A stretch of 8,861 nucleotides of DNA. Origin: Bacteroidia bacterium. GTDB taxonomy: Bacteria > Bacteroidota > Bacteroidia > Cytophagales > Cyclobacteriaceae. The stretch covers positions 1 to 8,861 of the forward strand of contig JANXRR010000304.1 of assembly GCA_025356795.1 (NCBI GenBank), in the 5' to 3' direction. Each line of letters begins with the position of its first letter. Position 1 is the stretch's first letter. A program made the position numbers and the translations under genes. The notes below the pieces were generated by a model. That model was not told the DNA's origin. It was given only the letters and a program-made list of their open reading frames with translations, and made no database searches. Positions 1-5,765 of this stretch are shown piece by piece.

Positions 1-425
1 TCTTCTCCGGGTTGAAAGATCAATTTGATAGTGCCTTCCAATTGATCTTTAACGGCATTTAAAATTTTGGCTGTTCCAAGCAAAGAGGAAGTGTGAACAT
101 CGTGCCCACACGCGTGCATTACGCCAATGTTTTTAGATTTATAGGCAACTTGATTTTCTTCTGTAATAGGCAAGGCATCAATATCTGCCCGTAAGGCAAC
201 CGTTTTTTTATCAGGATTTTTCCCTTGGATGAGGACCACAACCCCCGTAGCAGCAACGCCTTCTTGAGGGTGAAGGCCAAATGATCTGAGTTTCTCCGCT
301 ATGAATTTTGCTGTGTTAAACTCTTCGTATGAAAGTTCAGGATGCGCATGTAAATGCCTGCGAAATGAAATGATTTCTTCGGCTTGTGATTTAGAAAGTG
401 ACTTAATGGAATCTAACAGCGACAT
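1..425 (-). CDS. M20D-family amidohydrolase (N-acyl-amino-acid amidohydrolase / HipO-like), 5' part only
   Basis: This is the N-terminal 141 complete residues of a metal-dependent amidohydrolase of peptidase family M20D; the rest lies beyond the left edge. Seen in the sequence: RRHLHAHPELSYEE (residues 22-35), ALRADIDALPI (77-87), the metal-site segment MHACGHDVH (103-111) with C106 and H108, and FQPGEE (from 137), which carries the expected glutamates and is cut in its last codon. Family members hydrolyse N-acyl or N-acetyl amino acids, hippurate or N-acetyl-diaminopimelate using one or two divalent metals. The substrate cannot be told from this fragment. No signal peptide is visible (MSLLDSIKSLSK...), so a cytoplasmic location is inferred. 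The ATG at 425-423 gives the expected family N-terminus. Family assignment is very secure; specificity is unknown. It follows the SPOR gene on the same strand after a 153-base gap, so it probably has its own promoter. Confidence 0.93.
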   Translation of the reverse strand, partial: MSLLDSIKSLSKSQAEEIISFRRHLHAHPELSYEEFNTAKFIAEKLRSFGLHPQEGVAATGVVVLIQGKNPDKKTVALRADIDALPITEENQVAYKSKNIGVMHACGHDVHTSSLLGTAKILNAVKDQLEGTIKLIFQPGE

Positions 426-512
426 GGAATTTTTTGAGGTAGAAAGATACAACTTGATACGACTAGTTAAGGGCTGACAGGCTTAATTTTGAATTTACCT
501 CTTCTTCACATT

Positions 513-537
513 TACCAAATAAATGCACTATTTGGTA
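513..537. repeat. Perfect 9-bp inverted repeat, possible operator or hairpin
   Basis: TACCAAATA at 513-521 is followed by a 7-base spacer and its exact complement TATTTGGTA at 529-537. It lies 41 bases beyond the SPOR gene stop and 87 bases before the amidohydrolase start, both on the minus strand. Only two of nine pairs are G-C, and on the minus strand no T-run follows, so it is a poor intrinsic terminator in that direction. A T-run at 547-553 follows on the plus strand, but no plus-strand gene ends here. A binding site for a dimeric regulator of the amidohydrolase is an equally reasonable reading. The remainder of 426-578 shows no gene. Confidence 0.5.
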
Positions 538-578
538 GGCAGTATAAATTTTTTTACCAGTACTGAAAAGCACCAAGA

Positions 579-1073
579 TCACCGTACTTGAATCTTCTCA
601 GGCACTAAAATGGCTTCAGGAAAAGAATACTTCAACCTCACTAAATTTTTTTGTGCTTCCAGCTTAGAAAAATAATTGCCTACGGAAACTCTCCATTTTG
701 GTTGAAGATATTGAAGGCTGGCGATCAAGTCGCTCAATTCTTCTGCTACTTTTTGCTTTGTGACATTTGCCTCTTCACGGCTTTGGCCTGAATAAATTTG
801 AATGGTGAAGCCATCTACAAATTTCTTTTGCAGGTTTTGTTTGTCGATACTATCCAACACCGCATCTACTTTGGCATTTACGTTTTTAGTTGGTTTAATT
901 AATGGGCGATTAGCTTTTGTGGCAACCATCTTTTTTGAAGTATCCACTTTAAATTCAAACTTTGGCCTATAGGCAGAAAGATCCTCGTAATAGGTTTTGC
1001 TTTGCCTTTGAGCCGCACAGGAAGCTGTTAAAAAAGCCACAAGCCATAAGCTGCAAGCAACAAGCTTAAACAT
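579..1073 (-). CDS. SPOR-domain lipoprotein, probably binding denuded peptidoglycan
   Basis: A 164-residue protein from the chosen ATG at 1073-1071. Residues 1-19 form a lipoprotein signal: a short basic start (MFK), a hydrophobic core, and a lipobox-like LTASC with the candidate lipidated cysteine at C19. A linker rich in K, P and T follows, then a C-terminal SPOR domain at about 87-160 (GFTIQIYSGQSREEA ... WRVSVGNYFSKLEAQKNL ... AILVPEKI). SPOR domains bind peptidoglycan glycan strands stripped of stem peptides, so an envelope or division-site role in the periplasm is inferred. An earlier in-frame ATG at 1148-1146 overlaps the secA stop as ATGA and would add 25 residues, but that stretch is translated simple repeat (IQDSRFKIQD...) and would bury the signal peptide, so I prefer the later start. 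No Shine-Dalgarno is evident at either. It lies directly downstream of secA and may be co-transcribed with it. Confidence 0.85.
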   Translation of the reverse strand: MFKLVACSLWLVAFLTASCAAQRQSKTYYEDLSAYRPKFEFKVDTSKKMVATKANRPLIKPTKNVNAKVDAVLDSIDKQNLQKKFVDGFTIQIYSGQSREEANVTKQKVAEELSDLIASLQYLQPKWRVSVGNYFSKLEAQKNLVRLKYSFPEAILVPEKIQVR

Positions 1074-1140
1074 GTTGGCCTGAAGCTTGAAACTTGAAGC
1101 TTGAAGCAAATCTTGAATCTTGAATCTTGAATCTTGAATC
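1031..1140 (-). repeat. Degenerate 7-base repeat array spanning the secA/SPOR junction and the SPOR signal peptide
   Basis: Read on the minus strand, four perfect GATTCAA units (1140-1113) are followed by a 5-base remnant, then GCTTCAA, GCTTCAA, GTTTCAA and GCTTCAG (1107-1080). After a break of about 14 bases around the ATG come GCTTGTT, GCTTGCA, GCTTATG, GCTTGTG and GCTTTTT (1065-1031). All units share a G(C/A/T)TT head and a 7-base period. The first block lies between the secA stop and the SPOR start, and the second block encodes the hydrophobic core of the lipoprotein signal. The units are directly visible; origin and function are unknown. Confidence 0.85.
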
Positions 1141-1144
1141 TTTT

Positions 1145-4100
1145 TCATCCTTCAATTACAACACACCGTCCAGATTTTATATCGTCTTCTACCTTCTTGT
1201 ATTTTACATCTTTTGTTACCGTGCCATTAGCATATTGCACAGAAACTTTATCATTTCTGTTTGCCACTTTATCTGATTTTACAGGCATAATTTTTTCTTC
1301 TGCAGGTCTTTGATGGCCTTCAGAATGTTCACTACTGCCCCCTGAAAGCAACGATCTTGATTCCTCCTTTTGTTCGCTTAATCTAACTTTGTTTCGCTGT
1401 GCTCGGGCTTCTTGCACCTGCCCAGGTTCTTCTACTGGAATATCTGCTTTTAGTAAGAAGGAAATCGTTTCTAAATTTACTTTCGCGATAAATCTTTTGA
1501 ACGCTTCAAACCCTTCAAATTTATAAATCAATAATGGATCTTTCTGTTCGTATACTGCATTTTGCACCGACTGCTTAAGATCGTCCATGTCGCGCAAGTG
1601 TTCTTTCCAATTCTGATCGATTATGGCCAGGGTAATCATCTTCTCCATTGAGCGTATCAGTTCGCTATTGTTAGAAGACACACATTTTTTCAAATCGGCA
1701 GCCACTCCAATCTGCTTTATACCATCGGTAAACGGAACAAGAATATTTTCAATAACAGCTCCACGTTCCTTCAACACATCTTTCATGATAGGCATAGTTT
1801 TGGCAGCAATAGCCTTATTTTTATGATCATAATGAGCCAGTGCTTGGTTAAAAAGATTTTCGGCTAAAATGCTTTGATCTGTTTTAACAATATCCTCGGC
1901 AGTTACGTGAAAATCGAAACTTAAGGTGCTTAATACATTTAGCTTAAAAGCGTCTACGCTTTCTCCTGCTTTTGCGTTCGCCACAAAGTCTTCACAGGTA
2001 TCGAAAAGCATGGTGAGAATGTCTAACTGCAAGCGTTCGCCAAACAAAGCGTTTCTTCTACGTTTGTAAATTACTTCGCGTTGAGAGTTCATAACGTTGT
2101 CATATTCCAATAAGCGCTTGCGTATACCAAAGTTATTTTCTTCTACTTTTTTCTGGGCTCTTTCAATAGAACTTGTAACCATTGAATGTGAAATAACTTC
2201 ACCTTCTTTTAAACCAAGCCTATCCATTAGTCTGGCTATATTTTCAGGCATAAATAGACGCATGAGGTTATCTTCCAACGACACATAGAATTGGGAAGTA
2301 CCTGGATCGCCTTGCCGCCCAGAGCGGCCGCGAAGCTGTCTATCAACACGTCTTGATTCGTGGCGTTCGGTACCAATAATTGCCAACCCACCAGCTGCTC
2401 TTGATTCGGGTGTGAGTTTAATGTCTGTGCCACGGCCTGCCATGTTTGTAGCAATGGTAACTGTTCCGGGCTTTCCCGCTTCGGCAACAATTTCAGCTTC
2501 CCGCTGGTGTTGCTTTGCGTTGAGTACGTTATGTTTAATTTTCTTAAGCTGCAACATGCGGCTCAACACTTCTGAAATTTCTACGGAAGTGGTGCCCACA
2601 AGTACTGGCCGTCCAAGGGTGGTAAGGTTAACGATTTCATCCACAACCGCATAAAATTTTTCACGCATGGTTTTAAAAACCAAATCGTCATCATCTTTTC
2701 GTGTTGTTGGTTTATTGGTAGGAATGGTAACAACATCTAACTTGTAAATGTCCCACAACTCTGCCGCTTCCGTTTCGGCAGTACCCGTCATACCCGCAAG
2801 TTTATGATACATGCGGAAATAATTTTGAAGTGTGATGGTGGCGTATGTTTGGGTAGCATCTTCTACTTTCACATTTTCCTTCGCTTCAATGGCCTGATGC
2901 AAGCCATCCGAATATCTTCTGCCATCTAACACGCGGCCAGTTTGTTCATCCACAATTTTTACTTTGCCATCTACTATAATATATTCAGTATCGCGTTCAA
3001 ACAATGTGTAAGCTTTCAACAATTGATTAACGCTGTGTATGCGTTGCGATTTGGTTGTATAATCGCGAATTAGTTCTTCTTTTTTATGTAATCTTTCTTC
3101 CTCTTGCAGTGTTTGATTTTTCTCAATTTTTGAAAGCTCGACTCCAATCTCAGGAAGAATAAAGAATTTTGAATCTTCACCTTCACCTGTTATCAAATCA
3201 ATTCCTTTTTCGGTTAAATCTACGCTGTTATCTTTTTCATCGATCACAAAATAAAGTGGAGCATCTGCTTGAGGCATCTCCTTCTTGTTGTCTTGTAAAT
3301 AAAAGTTTTCTGTTTTTTGTAATAAATTTTTAACACCGCTTTCGCTAAGAAATTTAATAACGGGCTTAAACTTTGGCATGGCGCGATGTGCCCGAAACAA
3401 TGATAGGCCACCGTCTTTGTCATTGCCTTCAGCAATTTGCTTTTTGGCATCATTTAAATATTGGTTGATTAGTTTCTTTTGAGCTTCAACCAATTTAAAG
3501 ATGCGAGGTTTTAGATCATAAAACTCATGCTCATCACCGCGGGGAATGGGTCCAGAAATAATCAATGGAGTTCGGGCTTCATCTACCAGTACGCTATCTA
3601 CCTCATCTACCATTGCATAATGATGATGGCGCTGTACTAATTCCTCGGGTTCACGTGCCATGTTGTCGCGCAAGTAATCAAAGCCAAATTCGTTGTTGGT
3701 TCCGTAAGTAATATCTGCTTGATATGCTTTTCTTCTTTCCTCAGAGTTAGGTTCGTGCTTATCGATGCAATCAATTGTTAATCCATGAAACTGAAAAAGT
3801 GGAGCCATCCATTCGCTATCGCGCGTAGCCAGGTAATTATTCACGGTAACGATATGAACACCCCGTTTGGCCAGTGCATTCAAAAACGTAGGGAATGTAG
3901 CCACCAAGGTTTTTCCTTCTCCGGTTGCCATCTCAGAAATCTTGCCTTCATGTAACACTATACCGCCAATGATTTGCACTTCATAATGTACCATATCCCA
4001 GGTAATCATGTTTCCTGCGGCCATCCACTGGTTGTACCAATGTGCCTTGTCACCCACTATTTTTACGTTTTGGTATTTAGTGGCAAAAAACCGGTCTTGT

Positions 4101-4501
4101 TGCGAAGCGGTAACTTCTATGTAAGAATTTTCTTTCAGCCTTCTGGCTGTTTCGCGGATGATGGCGAATGCCTTTGGCAATACTTCGATCAATACTTTTT
4201 CAAGCTCCTTATTTCTTTCAAGTTCAATGCGATCAATGTCTTTGAAAATGGAATCCTTTTCGTTCAAATCAAGCTCTGGCTGATCGGCAATTTGCTTATG
4301 GAGCTCCGCCAGCTTGTCGTCAATACTTTTTAATTTTGAATTAATGAAATCCTGAACCTCAGTTGTTTTGGCTCTCAATTCATCGTGAGTGATGGGAAAG
4401 AGTTTCTCCCCTTCCCGCTTGGTTTCTTCCACCAACGGCATAATTCGTTTGATGTCTTTCTCTGATTTGGTACCGAAGATTTTGGCAATAAGCTTGAGCA
4501 T
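1145..4501 (-). CDS. secA: Preprotein translocase subunit SecA (ATPase)
   Basis: SecA is the ATPase motor that pushes unfolded preproteins through the SecYEG channel at the inner membrane. At 1118 residues it is longer than the roughly 900 of E. coli SecA. Visible in order: Walker A MATGEGKT (191-198); TNNEFGFDYLRDN (268-280); DEVD box in VDEVDSVLVDEARTPLIISG (298-317); GMTGTAETE (570-578); ATNMAGRGTDI (684-694); GTERHESRRVDRQLRGRSGR (710-729); the two-helix-finger/IRA1 region QNWKEHLRDMDDLKQ (963-977) and YEQKDPLLIYKFEGFEAF (984-1001). Extra length lies before Walker A (about 90 residues, charged and helical) and in the preprotein cross-linking region after IISG. The C-terminus lacks the usual zinc-binding CxCGSGKKYKxCH tail. 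The ATG at 4501-4499 begins the classical MLKLIAKIFG; an upstream in-frame extension would run into repeat DNA and is rejected. It follows dapF after 95 bases. Confidence 0.98.
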   Translation of the reverse strand: MLKLIAKIFGTKSEKDIKRIMPLVEETKREGEKLFPITHDELRAKTTEVQDFINSKLKSIDDKLAELHKQIADQPELDLNEKDSIFKDIDRIELERNKELEKVLIEVLPKAFAIIRETARRLKENSYIEVTASQQDRFFATKYQNVKIVGDKAHWYNQWMAAGNMITWDMVHYEVQIIGGIVLHEGKISEMATGEGKTLVATFPTFLNALAKRGVHIVTVNNYLATRDSEWMAPLFQFHGLTIDCIDKHEPNSEERRKAYQADITYGTNNEFGFDYLRDNMAREPEELVQRHHHYAMVDEVDSVLVDEARTPLIISGPIPRGDEHEFYDLKPRIFKLVEAQKKLINQYLNDAKKQIAEGNDKDGGLSLFRAHRAMPKFKPVIKFLSESGVKNLLQKTENFYLQDNKKEMPQADAPLYFVIDEKDNSVDLTEKGIDLITGEGEDSKFFILPEIGVELSKIEKNQTLQEEERLHKKEELIRDYTTKSQRIHSVNQLLKAYTLFERDTEYIIVDGKVKIVDEQTGRVLDGRRYSDGLHQAIEAKENVKVEDATQTYATITLQNYFRMYHKLAGMTGTAETEAAELWDIYKLDVVTIPTNKPTTRKDDDDLVFKTMREKFYAVVDEIVNLTTLGRPVLVGTTSVEISEVLSRMLQLKKIKHNVLNAKQHQREAEIVAEAGKPGTVTIATNMAGRGTDIKLTPESRAAGGLAIIGTERHESRRVDRQLRGRSGRQGDPGTSQFYVSLEDNLMRLFMPENIARLMDRLGLKEGEVISHSMVTSSIERAQKKVEENNFGIRKRLLEYDNVMNSQREVIYKRRRNALFGERLQLDILTMLFDTCEDFVANAKAGESVDAFKLNVLSTLSFDFHVTAEDIVKTDQSILAENLFNQALAHYDHKNKAIAAKTMPIMKDVLKERGAVIENILVPFTDGIKQIGVAADLKKCVSSNNSELIRSMEKMITLAIIDQNWKEHLRDMDDLKQSVQNAVYEQKDPLLIYKFEGFEAFKRFIAKVNLETISFLLKADIPVEEPGQVQEARAQRNKVRLSEQKEESRSLLSGGSSEHSEGHQRPAEEKIMPVKSDKVANRNDKVSVQYANGTVTKDVKYKKVEDDIKSGRCVVIEG

Positions 4502-4504
4502 GAT

Positions 4505-4563
4505 TAAAAATTGTAAGTTATCAGTTCTACAGTTAACCAATTACGATTAACTAATAACTGGTT
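4505..4563 (-). repeat. Degenerate 7-base repeat in the secA leader
   Basis: On the minus strand the secA 5' leader reads as loosely periodic heptamers: CCAGTTA, TTAGTTA, ATCGTAA, TTGGTTA, then AACTGTA(G), AACTGAT, AACTTAC, AATTTTT. The shared core is roughly AGTTA or AACT with a 7-base step and one slip. It is much more degenerate than the array at 1031-1140 and its sequence is different. It lies between the proposed promoter and the secA ATG, so it would be in the mRNA leader. The period is visible by eye but not statistically tested. Confidence 0.5.
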
Positions 4564-4570
4564 TAGTGTG

Positions 4571-4596
4571 CAAAAGTAAAGATTTCAGCTCTGCAA
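4571..4596 (-). promoter_or_regulatory. Candidate secA promoter (TAnnTTTG type)
   Basis: TACTTTTG on the minus strand (4578-4571) matches the Bacteroidetes -7 consensus TAnnTTTG. A TTG lies upstream at 4596-4594, 15 bases away, a little shorter than the usual 17-23. It overlaps the last codons of dapF. Transcription would start near 4565, giving a secA leader of about 60 bases made of the degenerate heptamers. The -7 match is good; the -33 spacing is the weak point. Confidence 0.4.
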
Positions 4597-5370
4597 TTAT
4601 AGCTCCAATTGTCCTTCAAAGACCATTTTGGCAGGGCCAATGAGAAAAATATCTTCAAATGTGTCTGTCTGGCTTATTTTAAATTCAACAGACAGTTTCC
4701 CGCCAGCCACTTCAATAGATACGGGGGAAGAATAGCCATGAAACGAGGCGGCTAGAGCAACCGCTGTTACACCTGTGCCACAAGAAAAAGTCTCGTCTTC
4801 AACGCCACGTTCATAGGTTCGTACGGCAAGTGTATTGTTGTTCTTTAGCTCAGCAAAGTTCGCATTGGTTCCTTCGGGCTTAAAGTTTTCGCTGTGGCGG
4901 ATTAACCTACCTTCTTTTACCACAGGGTAATTTCTTAGCTCATCAACAAATTTTACCACATGGGGCGAACCTGTGTTAATGAAATAATCATTTCCCATAT
5001 TTTTTACCCCGTTCACATTTGCCATTTGCAGTTTAATCAAGCCATCCGCCTGAAAGAAGCCCTCATGCAAACCATCAAAAGCAGAGAAGCGGGTTTGGGA
5101 AGAAATAATACCTAGGTGCTTGGCAAAGTCAATGGCGGAGCGAGAACCATTGCCACAAAGGCTTTGGCTTCCATCGCTATTGTAATAAATCATTTTGAAG
5201 TCAGACTTAACATCATCTTCAATTAAAATCAACCCATCGCTACCTACACCAAACCTACGGTTGCAGATCTTTTTTATTTGATCGATCGAAAAAGTATGGT
5301 TTAGGGTACGATTGTCAACCAAGACAAAATCGTTGCCAGTGGCTTGATATTTAAAAAAATGAAGGTTCAT
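4597..5370 (-). CDS. dapF: Diaminopimelate epimerase
   Basis: DapF interconverts LL- and meso-diaminopimelate, the last step before lysine and the source of the peptidoglycan cross-linking residue; it is a cytoplasmic, cofactor-independent racemase with two catalytic cysteines. The 257-residue protein has both: C72 in SLCGNGSRS and C197 in FSCGTGVTAVALA. Other family marks are the N-terminal FKYQATGNDFVLVDNR (6-21), GVGSDGLI (42-49), NTGSPHVV (132-139) and PEGTNANFAE (165-174). Length is close to the usual 270 or so. I take the ATG at 5370-5368; a TTG three codons earlier is possible but less likely. The DUF4834-like gene stops 11 bases upstream on the same strand, so the two are almost certainly co-transcribed. 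secA follows after 95 bases with its own likely promoter. Confidence 0.97.
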   Translation of the reverse strand: MNLHFFKYQATGNDFVLVDNRTLNHTFSIDQIKKICNRRFGVGSDGLILIEDDVKSDFKMIYYNSDGSQSLCGNGSRSAIDFAKHLGIISSQTRFSAFDGLHEGFFQADGLIKLQMANVNGVKNMGNDYFINTGSPHVVKFVDELRNYPVVKEGRLIRHSENFKPEGTNANFAELKNNNTLAVRTYERGVEDETFSCGTGVTAVALAASFHGYSSPVSIEVAGGKLSVEFKISQTDTFEDIFLIGPAKMVFEGQLEL

Positions 5371-5381
5371 AGGGCTCAAAA

Positions 5382-5597
5382 CTAATTCACTTCCTCATAA
5401 TCAATATAATCGCCCCCTTTAATAGTGTTCGATTTTTTTTCTTTCTTCGGTGTGGAACCTACCTGGGTATCACCCGTGAAAGGCTTGCGTTGTTGATATT
5501 GCCTTTGCTGCGAAGAGGCGCCAATTTTAAAGAAGAAGCTACCAATTTTGGAAAGCACATAAAAGGTAATGCCTAGAATGATTAAGATCTTGAACAT
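5382..5597 (-). CDS. DUF4834-like small membrane protein
   Basis: A 71-residue protein with one N-terminal membrane helix (about residues 2-18, FKILIILGITFYVLSKI) followed by a second short hydrophobic patch (SFFFKIG), a basic, glutamine-rich middle (QQRQYQQRK), a lysine cluster (PKKEKKS) and the acidic tail GGDYIDYEEV. This layout, especially the GGDYIDYEEV end, resembles the Bacteroidetes family DUF4834, whose function is not known to me. The probable topology is one inner-membrane anchor with a cytoplasmic charged tail, from the positive residues after the helix. The ATG at 5597-5595 starts only about 15 bases after the expected transcription start of a good TAnnTTTG promoter. It is the first gene of the unit leading into dapF, 11 bases downstream. 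The family call rests on recall of the motif, not on a search. Confidence 0.8.
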   Translation of the reverse strand: MFKILIILGITFYVLSKIGSFFFKIGASSQQRQYQQRKPFTGDTQVGSTPKKEKKSNTIKGGDYIDYEEVN

Positions 5598-5619
5598 AAT
5601 ACTGTCTATAACTACGCTG

Positions 5620-5647
5620 CAAAGGTATTAGTTTCCAACGCATTCAA
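5620..5647 (-). promoter_or_regulatory. Promoter for the DUF4834-dapF unit (TTG-N17-TAnnTTTG)
   Basis: TACCTTTG on the minus strand (5627-5620) is an exact TAnnTTTG match, and TTG at 5647-5645 sits 17 bases upstream, inside the 17-23 range reported for Bacteroidetes primary-sigma promoters. Transcription would begin near 5613, leaving a leader of about 16 bases before the ATG at 5597. The rest of the divergent gap 5598-5765 holds no gene. For the plus-strand permease I see only a partial -7 match (TAGTTTAC near 5678). Confidence 0.65.
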
Positions 5648-5765
5648 CCAAGCCCGCTTATCATTCCTATTTTCCGATAGTTTACAAATGGGTTCGCTGC
5701 CGTAACTGATTGAAATAAACCACATGCACCTAAAACCTTCCCGTTTTCAAAAACGTCTTTAGCTT

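Noticed and set aside
442..449. Possible promoter TATCTTTC (minus strand) for the amidohydrolase
   Set aside because: It misses the final G of TAnnTTTG and has no TTG at the right distance upstream, so it is too weak to list.
541..556. T-run after the inverted repeat as a plus-strand intrinsic terminator
   Set aside because: The stem is AT-rich, the T-run begins about 10 bases after it, and no plus-strand gene ends upstream.
2236..2490. Open frame of 84 codons on the minus strand inside secA
   Set aside because: It lies wholly within the conserved GRGTDI to GRSGR region of SecA in another frame, and its translation shows no recognisable domain.
3974..4333. Plus-strand open frame of 119 codons opposite secA
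   Set aside because: It is antisense to the conserved N-terminal part of secA, has no promoter or recognisable domain, and looks like a chance shadow.
4502..4540. In-frame N-terminal extension of SecA (MVNCRTDNLQFLI...)
   Set aside because: It is translated from the degenerate heptamer leader. MLKLIAKIFG at 4501 matches the universal SecA N-terminus.
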